Source: Anaerobacillus alkalilacustris (GTDB lineage: Bacteria > Bacillota > Bacilli > Bacillales > Anaerobacillaceae). Taken from it: 61,752 bases of DNA. Location: assembly GCF_001866005.1 (NCBI RefSeq), contig NZ_MLQR01000029.1, positions 1 through 61,752 of the forward strand. Reading direction: 5' to 3'. Made by a program: the position numbers and the translations under genes. The notes under the pieces were generated by a model, which did not search any database, was not told where the DNA came from, and saw nothing but the letters and a program-made list of their open reading frames with translations. Numbering within the stretch: position 1 is the stretch's first letter; each line of letters starts with the position of its first letter. Of the stretch, positions 46,294 through 56,216 are shown piece after piece.

Positions 46294-47931
46294 TTATTGA
46301 TTTTGGTATTTTTCAAATTCAGCTTCCATTCTATTCATGAGTGCAGCCATTTGAACTCGAGTAGATTTAGCTCGAGGTCTAAAGGTACCGTCCTCAAACC
46401 CTGAAAGGAATCCTCTCTGATAAATTGCCATGAGAGATTCAAATGCCCAATCATCTGAACCGATATCTGGAAACGGATTTCTTTTATCTCGGTCAAAATC
46501 ATATTGAAAAATATTGTTTAGAATCGCTGCTAACTGTTCTCTTGTCAGTGGATCATCTGGACCAAACCGATTATTCCCCAACCCACTTACCATTCCAAGC
46601 TCTCGAGCTATTTCAATCTCTTTACGAGCCCAATGGGTTGTCGTGTCAATAAATTCGTACCTATTCGGGTTTCTATTCGCCTCGCCTAATGCCCTTACGA
46701 GAATAACCGCACCTTGTGCTCTGGTCAGTTCTGCTTCTGGTGAGAAATTTGTGGATGCTGTTCCTGCCATCCAACCCCTGTTAGCCACAAATAGAATACT
46801 CTCTTCTCCCCAGTGGCCTACGGGTACATCATCAAAGAACCTACCGTTTAACCAAAGTGAATAGTAATTCCACGTTCCATGTTCTTCTAAAGAAAGTGCC
46901 CAGGAACCTGTCCCTTTTATTCCATACTTTTGTGGGAGTCGTAACTTTTCTTTCTTCGCTTGTTCATTATCGAACCAAATAATATAGTCACCTTCAGTTA
47001 ACTTTTTTCCTCCTTGAAATTCGTGTTGTCCAGGTGGGATCCTAAAGTTTACATACGCTGACCTTCTTCTAGTGTCATATGTAACTTTCCCATTAAACTT
47101 GTTTACAATTTCGGGCACCCTTCTGTGGGCTAAACCCATTCCCTCAATTGGGCCATCAGCTATTGTCGGACCATCCGTCTTCCACATCCTCCCATAAAAA
47201 GGTAAACCTAACACAATTTTATCCTTTGGGACCCCTTCATTTAATACATATTGGATCGACCGCTCTTGAAAGTTAAGACTTGCTACTGGGCCAATAGGAC
47301 TATCAGGTCCCCCCCAACTTTCATCGTACGCCATAATCATTAAATAATCAGAATATCTGGCTAACTCTCTTTCATCATAAAACCCGTGCCAGCCCGTATT
47401 CCAACCATTTGGATTGGCTGCAATTGCAACGGATACTTCTTTATGCTTTGGGATATATTGTCTTAATAATCTTACAAGGTCAGTGTGTTCATTTCGGTAT
47501 TGGTGGCCGACCCCTTCAATATCCACATTTACACCGTCAAGGTTATATTCCTCAATCGCAGCGGCAATGTCACGAGCAAGCTGATCTCTATTTATTAAAC
47601 CATTGATACCAGCGTCCCGATGCCAATGATTTGCTAAGAAAGGGACCACTTTGATTCCCCTTTTATGCATTTCTGTAATAAAAGAGGTTCGAAGCATCCA
47701 AGTAATATCTAAATTTCCCTCTGGTGTAACGTCAAAGTAGTTTGGAGAAACGACATGTACGGCTCTATTCGTGGCGTCGACTTGCTGAACAAATGTGTTA
47801 GCGCCGCCAAAATAAACATAAGTCATATTAAATAACTGATTTGATTGTGCCAATGATGGTTTAAAAAGAGGTATAGTAGTAATTGCTAGAGCCATTATGA
47901 TAATTATAGTAACCACACATATTTTTTTCAC
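46294..47931 (-). CDS. Exported GH18 glycosidase with three SLH domains
   Basis: 545 residues: Sec signal, GH18 barrel with LDGVNVDIEG (catalytic Glu), MAYDESWGGPDSPIGPVAS and LGLPFYGRMW, then three SLH repeats from about residue 375 (FFDDVPVGHWGEESILF and two more). Resembles YaaH/YvbX-type peptidoglycan or chitin hydrolases. Lies 12 bases after the acidic lipoprotein gene and just before the subtilase, one operon. Confidence 0.9.
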   Translation of the reverse strand: MKKICVVTIIIIMALAITTIPLFKPSLAQSNQLFNMTYVYFGGANTFVQQVDATNRAVHVVSPNYFDVTPEGNLDITWMLRTSFITEMHKRGIKVVPFLANHWHRDAGINGLINRDQLARDIAAAIEEYNLDGVNVDIEGVGHQYRNEHTDLVRLLRQYIPKHKEVSVAIAANPNGWNTGWHGFYDERELARYSDYLMIMAYDESWGGPDSPIGPVASLNFQERSIQYVLNEGVPKDKIVLGLPFYGRMWKTDGPTIADGPIEGMGLAHRRVPEIVNKFNGKVTYDTRRRSAYVNFRIPPGQHEFQGGKKLTEGDYIIWFDNEQAKKEKLRLPQKYGIKGTGSWALSLEEHGTWNYYSLWLNGRFFDDVPVGHWGEESILFVANRGWMAGTASTNFSPEAELTRAQGAVILVRALGEANRNPNRYEFIDTTTHWARKEIEIARELGMVSGLGNNRFGPDDPLTREQLAAILNNIFQYDFDRDKRNPFPDIGSDDWAFESLMAIYQRGFLSGFEDGTFRPRAKSTRVQMAALMNRMEAEFEKYQNQ

Positions 47932-47943
47932 AACGATCCCCCT

Positions 47944-48702
47944 TTAACCTTCTCTCGTCCGAAGATCAGCTTCAAAATGGAACTGATTTTCCATATGTTT
48001 TAAACGGAAGTGGACGTTTTTGTATTCAATTTCGCGATCATTACTCGGTATAGCAGCATTAGGTCCAATGTCTAAATTATGAAACACTTGATTAACATCA
48101 TAATATTCAAAGTAAAAACTACTCATCAGAACGATTTGACTCCATCCCGTTAACAAAGTATAGCGATCGTCCTCTGTTGCACCCCTACCTTGTAAGCGCA
48201 TCAGCTCTATTTGTTCTTCATTTAAAATAGACACCGTTAATTCAAACCCATTATTAAAAGTAAAAGAATAGGTCGATTGATTTCCTTCTGCCCCTTGTTT
48301 TTCTAAAGAAGTGATATACATTTCGCTATAAATTTCATCAGCTAAAGCATTCCACCTGTTAATAAATTCGTCAAAAGGATATGAGATTACTTCCACCTCT
48401 TCTATCTCTTCTACTTCTTTCACTAGACCTGGTTCTTCTTCATTATATTCAGAAACTTCTGCTTCCTCTTCTTCTAATTCGTACGTTGTTTCTAGTTGTT
48501 CACTCAATTCATTTTCGGTTTTATCTATGCCGTCTTCTTCAGGATCTATTTGATCGAATTCCTCACCCTGATTTTCAGTCTCTAACCTTATGAAGGATTG
48601 TCCATCTTGCTCGTTTTTATTTAGACCGTTACAAGCGGCTATTTGAGTAGTAAGTAATACAATAATAAGGATGAAGGCGATATGTTTGACCGATTTTTTC
48701 AT
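47944..48702 (-). CDS. Acidic lipoprotein of unknown function
   Basis: 252 residues: lipobox TQIAAC, an extended Glu/Asp-rich linker (30-110) and a beta-rich C-terminal domain (residues 115-252) I do not recognise. First gene of the operon with GH18 and subtilase. AAAGGGGG precedes the ATG. Confidence 0.7.
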   Translation of the reverse strand: MKKSVKHIAFILIIVLLTTQIAACNGLNKNEQDGQSFIRLETENQGEEFDQIDPEEDGIDKTENELSEQLETTYELEEEEAEVSEYNEEEPGLVKEVEEIEEVEVISYPFDEFINRWNALADEIYSEMYITSLEKQGAEGNQSTYSFTFNNGFELTVSILNEEQIELMRLQGRGATEDDRYTLLTGWSQIVLMSSFYFEYYDVNQVFHNLDIGPNAAIPSNDREIEYKNVHFRLKHMENQFHFEADLRTREG

Positions 48703-48855
48703 TGATTTTCCCCCTTTGTAAGTTTTGAAGCTTCAACGTTTTTAGGTTGTCCAAGTATAGTATTTTTACATATAAAATCTTGATTTTGGAAATTTAAGTA
48801 TAGCTTTGCAACTTCTACAAATATGTATGTGGTTGAATAGGAGGGTCAATAGGAG

Positions 48856-50580
48856 ATGAATTTCAGTCGGAGAATTATTAGTTTAGTAGTACTTCTCATC
48901 TTCACAACATCAGTACAGTTCCATACTGTACAAGCGGAAAAAATAGATAACATTATGCCAATAACTTTTGACAAAGTAAAACTAGAACGGATGTTTAGGA
49001 ACGGGGTAACGATTATGCTCATTCCTCTTGACAATAGACCAGTTAACTCATTCGTACCTCAACATATCGCTGCATCTGGTGGGATCAACCTTTTATTACC
49101 ACCTTCCTGGATGCTTGGTAACCATCGAACCAAAGGGATGGCAACACAAATTACGAACTGGATGTTCGAATATGCTGACCAAGCAGATATCTATATTGTT
49201 TCAGCTGATATGCTTGCGTACGGTGGTTTATTGTATTCAAGATCAACTAGCTCAAACAACGAAAAAGAAGCCCTACAAAATCTTAAAAGCTTGGAACAGT
49301 TAAAGAAGCAATACCCTCAAAAACCTATTTACGTTTTTGATACGATACAGCGCCTCACAACAACTGTAGGTTCTAACGATGATTTAGAACTGTACCATCA
49401 TTTACGAGAGTGGTCGAAATTAAAAGGCATCGAGCAACGTCATCTCACTAAAGACCTTAAACACCAATTAAAGGAGATCGAGCAAAAGATACCACACCAT
49501 TTTTTAACGAACTACACGAAGAATCGAGAGCGTAATCATAAAGTGAACTTATATTTAATTGAAATGGTTTCAAAAGGTGTTGTAGATTATTTACTTTTTG
49601 GCCAAGATGATGCTGGAAAATCGGGTATCCATACTATAGAACAAACGATCCTCCAATCAAAAATTAAAGAAGAAATGGTTGAGGCAAAAGTTGAAATCAT
49701 ACCAGGAGCTGATCAGTTAGACGTTTTGTTGATAAGTAGGTACTACAACTTACTTAATGGTGTGAAACCTTCTTTCCATCTCACGTATTCAACTCTTAAT
49801 GGTAATGAATGGATACCTGATTATGAAGATATCCCACTCGCTGAAAATATTAAAATGCATATCAACGTCATTAACGGTACCATCACTCTAGACGAGCAAA
49901 AAGCCGATTTTCATTTGATTGTAAATACGAACCGATTGGTTGAACCACAGCCTGATTTTAACCATAAGAAAGCCGTAGCATTAATCGAAAGGAAAGTGAA
50001 TTTACATTATCCGATTATTTTAGCTGACGTTGCCAATTATAAAGCAGATTCTGAACTTTTTCGTTTATTAGTAAAAGATCAATTGGTTCCAGTGCTTTTT
50101 TCATATGCTGCTTGGAACACCCCCGGGAACACTTTAGGGCTTGCACTAAGTCATGCAAGTATTCACAATGTTTTCTTACAAAACAGCTATCATCGCTTAA
50201 CGAAAAGTGAACAGCAATTAGTTTATAAGTATCACCTAGAATACTTATTTCATCGATTTTTAAAAGATTATTACTATAAAAGGGAAATCGTAGAAGGCAT
50301 TCGTAATTCCTTTATAGGTAAACAATTTGATGAGTGGAATCTTGCAACAAAAGAAGAAGAATTATTACGCCTTGTCCAACGTCAACTACAAAATGATGTG
50401 AAGGAACTTTTTTGTTCTTTTAATCGTAAATCATGGCCATTACCTGGTGATAACGAATATTCTATTTCAATATCTAATATTTCTATGCTCGATACATCCT
50501 TTCCATGGAATCGGCTTTTTGAATTAGACATTCAACCTACTTTAGAACTGAAGTTAAATAGTACGAATATAATGCATTGA
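48856..50580 (+). CDS. Exported DUF4127 protein
   Basis: 574 residues with a Sec signal (MNFSRRIISLVVLLIFTTSV, cut near VQA). DUF4127 pattern: IPLDNRPVNSFVPQHIA, YIVSADMLAYGG, FGQDDAGKSG, and a late AAWNTPGNTLG. Metal-dependent-hydrolase-like appearance, no established activity. Divergent from the lipoprotein operon, followed by a terminator and the wall-polymer genes. Confidence 0.8.
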   Translation: MNFSRRIISLVVLLIFTTSVQFHTVQAEKIDNIMPITFDKVKLERMFRNGVTIMLIPLDNRPVNSFVPQHIAASGGINLLLPPSWMLGNHRTKGMATQITNWMFEYADQADIYIVSADMLAYGGLLYSRSTSSNNEKEALQNLKSLEQLKKQYPQKPIYVFDTIQRLTTTVGSNDDLELYHHLREWSKLKGIEQRHLTKDLKHQLKEIEQKIPHHFLTNYTKNRERNHKVNLYLIEMVSKGVVDYLLFGQDDAGKSGIHTIEQTILQSKIKEEMVEAKVEIIPGADQLDVLLISRYYNLLNGVKPSFHLTYSTLNGNEWIPDYEDIPLAENIKMHINVINGTITLDEQKADFHLIVNTNRLVEPQPDFNHKKAVALIERKVNLHYPIILADVANYKADSELFRLLVKDQLVPVLFSYAAWNTPGNTLGLALSHASIHNVFLQNSYHRLTKSEQQLVYKYHLEYLFHRFLKDYYYKREIVEGIRNSFIGKQFDEWNLATKEEELLRLVQRQLQNDVKELFCSFNRKSWPLPGDNEYSISISNISMLDTSFPWNRLFELDIQPTLELKLNSTNIMH

Positions 50581-50589
50581 TGTTCTAAG

Positions 50590-50650
50590 GTGTTAAGAAC
50601 AGCTTAAGAAGTGAGACTCCTCACCTAATTACGGTCTTAACACTTTTTTT
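50590..50650 (+). terminator. Terminator of the DUF4127 gene
   Basis: GTGTTAAGA pairs with TCTTAACAC with an inner GTGAG/CTCAC hairpin, then seven T. Confidence 0.8.
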
Positions 50651-50752
50651 CATATCACGATATTAAAGAAAATATTTTCTTTTCAAGTATAAATTTACTA
50701 ATATACCCAATAATAAAAAGTGACAATTTTTTTATGAAAATGAGCTGATATT

Positions 50753-51547
50753 GTGGATTATGTAAATGTCTTAGGTATCGAAGTGTCAAGAATGACGAAT
50801 GAAGAAACCGTTAACTTCATAGTCGAGGAACTGAATCAAGGAAAAAAACAATTTGTTGTTACAGCCAACCCTGAAATTCTTTATCGGGCTTATAAAAACA
50901 AAGAATATTTAACATATATCCAGCATGCAAATCTTGTAACCGCCGACGGAATCGGTGTAGTTAAAGGGGCTAAAATTTTAGGCCAGTACATTCCTGAACG
51001 TGTTACAGGGGTAGATATTTTTTACAAGTTATTGGAACAAGCAAACCTTAATGGCTATTCCATTTATTTACTAGGTGCATCAGAAGAGGTATTAGAGAAA
51101 ACGACACATAAAATTAAAACTCTTTATCCTCGAATTCAATTAGCGGGAAAACACCATGGATTTTTTAATGAACAACATGACGAAAAAATTGTTTGGGAAA
51201 TTCAAAAACATAAGCCTGATTTCATTTTTGTTGCCTTAGGCTCTCCCTTTCAGGAAAAATGGATTGCCCAACATCTGCACCAATTCGAACATGGTACTTT
51301 TATTGGTGTAGGTGGAAGTTTCGATGTTTTTTCAGGACAAATCAAAAGAGCTCCTAACGTTTGGCAGAAGTTAAATTTAGAATGGTTCTATCGGCTATTA
51401 AAACAACCACGGCGAATTCAAAGAGTTGCAAAGATTCCATTTTTCTTTTTGTATGTAATGAAGCAAAAAGTTGGGCTTTTAGAAAATTTTGAGGAAACCA
51501 AAACTATTAATAATCCTGTTAATAATGAAAAAGAGCGTTCGCTATGA
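50753..51547 (+). CDS. tagA: WecG/TagA/CpsF glycosyltransferase
   Basis: 264 residues. Motifs TANPEILYRAY, TADGIGVVKGAKI, GVDIFYKL and VALGSPFQEKWIAQ. Adds N-acetylmannosamine to lipid-linked GlcNAc in wall polymer synthesis. GTG start at 50753. Four-base ATGA overlap with the flippase gene. ManNAc would come from the 2-epimerase at 59436. Confidence 0.88.
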   Translation: MDYVNVLGIEVSRMTNEETVNFIVEELNQGKKQFVVTANPEILYRAYKNKEYLTYIQHANLVTADGIGVVKGAKILGQYIPERVTGVDIFYKLLEQANLNGYSIYLLGASEEVLEKTTHKIKTLYPRIQLAGKHHGFFNEQHDEKIVWEIQKHKPDFIFVALGSPFQEKWIAQHLHQFEHGTFIGVGGSFDVFSGQIKRAPNVWQKLNLEWFYRLLKQPRRIQRVAKIPFFFLYVMKQKVGLLENFEETKTINNPVNNEKERSL

Positions 51548-53091
51548 ATAGACGTTTTGTTGAAGGTGCCCTTTATATTTCAATAGCCACCATATTGTCA
51601 AGGTTGATTGGTAGTTTTTTTCGTGTGCCACTTCAAAATATTGCGGGAAATGAAGTTTTAGGGATTTATACATTAATCTATCCCGTGTATATGACGACCT
51701 TAACATTAGCAGTCGCTGGGATTCCCCTAACCATTTCCAAACTAATAGCTGAAGCAAGAGCAAACGGGAACGAGCAAGAAATCTACTACATTTTCAGAAC
51801 CGCAAATATATTAGCGGTCCTATTAGGTAGTCTAAGTTTTTCTATCATTTTTTTGTTTTCCGAGACACTTGCAACGGTACTTGGTGGTCAACACGTACGT
51901 ATTCCATTAATCATTCTAACGTCGAGTTTGGTGATTGCACCTTATATGGCTATCTATCGTGGTTTCTTTCAAGGGTTTGAGCAAATGCAACCAACAGCTA
52001 TTTCTCAAATCATTGAACAATTTGTACGTGTAGTGTTTATTTTATGTATCGCATTCATACTTGTGAACCAAAATATGTCAGTTGAAAACATTGTTAGTGG
52101 GGTAATGATCGGGTCTGTTATTAGTGTCATCGTTTCTCTTTTTTACTTGAAACTAAAGTGGAAAAAAGCAAAGTTACTACAACAAATTACTTTAGGTTTT
52201 CAATTCGCTCAATTATCGAGATGGGCTAAGAGAATAATAACATTATCTATCCCTATATGCATCGGTACTTTAACGTTTACGATCATCTTTGTAGTTGATT
52301 CTTTTACAGTACCTACGCAACTAATAAAGATCGGTTTTGAGAAAGAGATCGTTACAGACTTGTATGGCTATTACGGACGTGGATTAGTGCTTATACAAAT
52401 ACCTGTTGTATTAGCACAATCTCTTATTTTACCTATGATCCCAGCTGTTTCTAGTAATACACTTAATTCGCAACAAATAACAGAAAAGGTTTTGTATTTT
52501 ATGCACCTAACCGCTTGGCCAATCTCGATGGGGATTTTTGCATTAACAGCACCTTTAAATTATGCCCTTTTCGGAGATTTCAATGAAAATGTATTAATAG
52601 CCGTTACTCATTTAAGTGCATTATTTATTACATTTTCAGTGTTAACTACAGGAATTCTCCAAGCTAACAATCGTTCCGTTCAAGTGGCGATTGTATTAAT
52701 CTGCTGCTCGATTTTAAAAGGAATATTAAATCTTCTCTTAATTCCGTTCTTAGGGTTGTTAGGGGCTGCTATAGCAACAGTTGTCGTGTATATGGGGCTA
52801 TCGATATTAAATACATGGGTTATAAAAAAACATTTATCCATTCAAATTTGGACAAGAAACTATACCGTTTTTTCTTGTTCTGCCATTGTTATGGCCATGA
52901 TGATCTCTGTACCTTTTCAATTATTGTTTCATTACACATGGACTCGTATAGAGACCGTCTTTTATTTAACAGGAATAACTCTATGTGGTGCAGTCATTTA
53001 TTGTATTTTGATTACCTTATTTAAAGGAATTACAAATAAGGAGCTATCCTGTATCCCAATTATTAGAAAACATATTACGGTCTCAAAGTAA
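51544..53091 (+). CDS. Polysaccharide flippase, SpoVB/YtgP (MurJ/MOP) family
   Basis: 515 residues with about 14 membrane helices. FVEGALYISIATILSRLIG and FRVPLQNIAGNEVLGIY are the typical start. Likely moves a lipid-linked oligosaccharide across the membrane for the neighbouring polymer pathway. Co-translated with the TagA-like gene. Confidence 0.85.
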   Translation: MNRRFVEGALYISIATILSRLIGSFFRVPLQNIAGNEVLGIYTLIYPVYMTTLTLAVAGIPLTISKLIAEARANGNEQEIYYIFRTANILAVLLGSLSFSIIFLFSETLATVLGGQHVRIPLIILTSSLVIAPYMAIYRGFFQGFEQMQPTAISQIIEQFVRVVFILCIAFILVNQNMSVENIVSGVMIGSVISVIVSLFYLKLKWKKAKLLQQITLGFQFAQLSRWAKRIITLSIPICIGTLTFTIIFVVDSFTVPTQLIKIGFEKEIVTDLYGYYGRGLVLIQIPVVLAQSLILPMIPAVSSNTLNSQQITEKVLYFMHLTAWPISMGIFALTAPLNYALFGDFNENVLIAVTHLSALFITFSVLTTGILQANNRSVQVAIVLICCSILKGILNLLLIPFLGLLGAAIATVVVYMGLSILNTWVIKKHLSIQIWTRNYTVFSCSAIVMAMMISVPFQLLFHYTWTRIETVFYLTGITLCGAVIYCILITLFKGITNKELSCIPIIRKHITVSK

Positions 53092-53121
53092 GGTGCTTTT
53101 GAATAAAGAAAGGAAGTTTAT

Positions 53122-55029
53122 ATGAACAAGTTCATTTGGGGATTTATTATTTTTACATTGGTTGTTAGCATTCCCAGCTTGATCGACCGGGTAAAAGTTG
53201 AAAATAAAAATACAACCTATGAGGTAGTTATACCTTTTTCGGATGTTCAAGCATTATCAAAAGTGGGACTTTCAACTCGTGAAATTTTACACGACTTACA
53301 AGAGGCGAATGTATCTTCCATTAGCTTCAAACCTCTTACGATCCAAGACTTAGAAGAAAGGTATATCATTCAAGTGATCGAAAAAGGTCAGATCTTGCAA
53401 CAATTTTCATCAAACCAGAGTCTGTTACCTAGTGAAGACGGATTATATATCGAATTACTTGATCCTACTCACCCCCTTGTTCGATTCATACCTGAAGCGA
53501 TTGAAAGTAACTATCATCATAGTATTGTTGTGCAATCTATTGGTTTAGGTAATAAAAACTTCTACTTCATCCCTTTTGGTACAAAGTTTACGAAGTATCA
53601 GCCGATTTCCTTTGATGTGGAAGATATTCAATTGGCTATTAATCACGGATTTTCAATAGTTCCAAGATTAGATAATGCCTTTAATATACAGGATCAAGAA
53701 CACCCTTTAATTCAACAAATAACACAATTTAGCGAAAATATGAAACATATGGTTTTTATGAATCATGAAGTACCAGGATTTTCAGAAAATGAACAAGAAA
53801 AGACAGATATTATACAAATGGCTGAACATTTATCCAATTGGGATATGAACGTTGTCATGATTGAAAGCTCTTATCAAAAGGGATTTCATGATCTAATTCA
53901 AGAAACAGGAAATTCACTTGTAAGACTACATAGTATTACCCTTGGGAAAGGAAATGAGGATAAATCTTCTCATGTGTATCGAAGTGCACGTGCTTTAAAA
54001 GAACGCAACATCCAAATGTTATATGTAAATATTATTGAAAAGCACCCACTCGAAGTATTTCACACTTCAACAGAAGCTAAAGACTCGTTTAAAGACACCA
54101 TTACTTTTCTTACGAACGTACAAAGCTTGACCCATAAAAAAACGGGAGAAGCTGTGCCATTACAAGATCTTAAGTCATCACTTCTGTTAAAGATCTTTAG
54201 TCTGATCGCTTCTGTTGGTTTCGTTGGCTTATGTGTTGGTAAATTAAAGAGCCGGCTAGCTTTACCTGCTATGTTCTCTTTTGGGGTTGCTGCTATAGTG
54301 GGTTTGTTCTTTCAAGTATCCTTTCTTATCAAAATTGTTGCATCAGCGACTGCCGTACTAGCGCCTGTTTATGCGATATTATCCATAAACTATCCAAAAA
54401 CAATGGGACAAGTCGTTACTACCTTTTTTAAAGTAATTGGCATCACTATTGTTGGTTGTTGGCTTGTAGTAATTACGTTATATGGTTGGGAATACCTTGT
54501 ATATCTCGATCAATTTAAAGGAGTAAAAATGCTATCTGTTCTTCCCCTAATCATTGTTGGACTAAAAATCACTGGCTTTTCTTGGCTCCAAACTCAGCTT
54601 AAGTTTTGGCATGTGATTTTAGTTACTTGCATTGCTGTTGTTCTTTGGTTCTACGTAGGACGAACAGGAAATCACGGAGTGGCGATTCCATTTGAGTTAT
54701 TGCTTCGCCAAGAATTAGAAAATTGGCTTGGTGTTAGACCGAGAACGAAAGAACTATTAGGTTATCCTATAATCCTATTTGCCATTTACCTGATTAAGCA
54801 AGGATATGAGAATGGAAAGTACTTTTTGATATTAGGAGTCGTTGCATGTAGTTCTCTTGTAAGTACGTTTACTCACTTTCATACTCCTTTATTCGTATCT
54901 ATACATCGCAGTGTCCTCAGTATTTTCATAGGGATTGGTGTAGGATTGCTGACTATTTTCGTATGGTATTTAACCAAACAGTGGTTTTATTCCTTAAACA
55001 AGGAGCGAACAAAAACATGGCAATTGTAA
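53122..55029 (+). CDS. DUF5693 membrane protein
   Basis: 635 residues: N-terminal helix, a periplasmic-side domain (30-345) with IPFSDVQALSKVGLSTREIL and MNHEVPGFSE, and about eight C-terminal helices. DUF5693 genes are found beside csaB in several Firmicutes, which suggests a role in polymer assembly. Function otherwise unknown. AAAGGAAG before the ATG. Confidence 0.8.
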   Translation: MNKFIWGFIIFTLVVSIPSLIDRVKVENKNTTYEVVIPFSDVQALSKVGLSTREILHDLQEANVSSISFKPLTIQDLEERYIIQVIEKGQILQQFSSNQSLLPSEDGLYIELLDPTHPLVRFIPEAIESNYHHSIVVQSIGLGNKNFYFIPFGTKFTKYQPISFDVEDIQLAINHGFSIVPRLDNAFNIQDQEHPLIQQITQFSENMKHMVFMNHEVPGFSENEQEKTDIIQMAEHLSNWDMNVVMIESSYQKGFHDLIQETGNSLVRLHSITLGKGNEDKSSHVYRSARALKERNIQMLYVNIIEKHPLEVFHTSTEAKDSFKDTITFLTNVQSLTHKKTGEAVPLQDLKSSLLLKIFSLIASVGFVGLCVGKLKSRLALPAMFSFGVAAIVGLFFQVSFLIKIVASATAVLAPVYAILSINYPKTMGQVVTTFFKVIGITIVGCWLVVITLYGWEYLVYLDQFKGVKMLSVLPLIIVGLKITGFSWLQTQLKFWHVILVTCIAVVLWFYVGRTGNHGVAIPFELLLRQELENWLGVRPRTKELLGYPIILFAIYLIKQGYENGKYFLILGVVACSSLVSTFTHFHTPLFVSIHRSVLSIFIGIGVGLLTIFVWYLTKQWFYSLNKERTKTWQL

Positions 55030-56144
55030 TATCTGGATACTACGGATTTGATAATGCCGGAGACGAAGCCATATTATATTCAATCATCCATGCCTTAAAG
55101 GATGAATCCCCAGCGATTTCGATTACCGTTTTATCCAATCAACCAGAAAAAACATCGCAACTTTATAATGTTAGCGCTGTAAATAGGTGGAGTTTAAAAG
55201 AAGTTATCCGAGCTATAAAAGCATCCGATGGGGTAATAAGTGGGGGCGGTAGCCTTCTACAAGATTATACCAGTTTTAAATCGATTAGTTACTATTGCGG
55301 GGTCATGGGAATTGCACGTTTTTTTAATAAGCCCTACTTTATTTATGCTCAAGGGATTGGACCCATTAAATCAAAGATCAATCAAAGACTTGTCGCCTTT
55401 ACGGTCAACCACGCTTCTCTCGTAACGGTACGGGATCAAGAGTCGAAACATTTACTCCAAAGCATTAGCGTAAAAGAAAACATTATGGTGGTTCCTGACC
55501 CTGTGATGGGGTTGAAAATAACAGCCGAAAGAGTGGAACCATTAAGAACCTATTTGCCCGAGGGTCCTTATATTTCTGTAGCTGTTCGGTATTGGTCGAA
55601 AAAACGAACCTACCTCAAAGAACTATCAAAAGCCTTAACAACATTGGCTGAACAAGCTGTAAATATGGTTTTGGTTCCTATGCATGGTGTTGATGACCTC
55701 AAATGCTCAGAAGATATAAAAGCAATGATGTCTAAGCAAGCACAACAACACACTTTTATCGTTCCGGCCCATTTTTCTATTCAAGAAAAAGCGAAAATAA
55801 TCGCTCATTCGGAATTGTTAATAGGAATGCGGCTCCATTCTCTAATTTTTGCAGCTAATAGCTTAACACCATTTATTGCTATCTCATATGACCCTAAGAT
55901 TGATGCGTTTACTAAGCTTTGTGGACAACCATTAATGGGTCACGTTCAGTCTCTTAACTGGGATGCAAAGCAGTTAATAACAGAAATAAATTCTTGTTTA
56001 ACTTCAAAAGAAAATTTAGTTGAAAAAATTCAGAAGTACGCAAATACCGCTAGCAAAAGAGCCAATTTAACAGCTAATACAGTACTCTCTAGATTAGGAG
56101 CCTCGGCTTATCCAGAAAAAACGAAGTTCAACATAGATGTATAA
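55017..56144 (+). CDS. csaB: Polysaccharide pyruvyl transferase CsaB
   Basis: About 375 residues from the ATG at 55017, which has AAGGAG and overlaps the DUF5693 gene by 13 bases. Motifs SGYYGFDNAGDEAILY, GGGSLLQD and GMRLHSLIFAANS. Adds ketal pyruvate from PEP to the wall polymer, the modification SLH domains bind. This links it to the SLH proteins at 41899, 44587 and 46294. Confidence 0.92.
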   Translation: MAIVISGYYGFDNAGDEAILYSIIHALKDESPAISITVLSNQPEKTSQLYNVSAVNRWSLKEVIRAIKASDGVISGGGSLLQDYTSFKSISYYCGVMGIARFFNKPYFIYAQGIGPIKSKINQRLVAFTVNHASLVTVRDQESKHLLQSISVKENIMVVPDPVMGLKITAERVEPLRTYLPEGPYISVAVRYWSKKRTYLKELSKALTTLAEQAVNMVLVPMHGVDDLKCSEDIKAMMSKQAQQHTFIVPAHFSIQEKAKIIAHSELLIGMRLHSLIFAANSLTPFIAISYDPKIDAFTKLCGQPLMGHVQSLNWDAKQLITEINSCLTSKENLVEKIQKYANTASKRANLTANTVLSRLGASAYPEKTKFNIDV

Positions 56145-56216
56145 AGGAATGTAGACGAAATTACTTCCTAAAAATATTTAAAGTACTTTATCAGTATATT
56201 TTAGGAGCTGAGACTA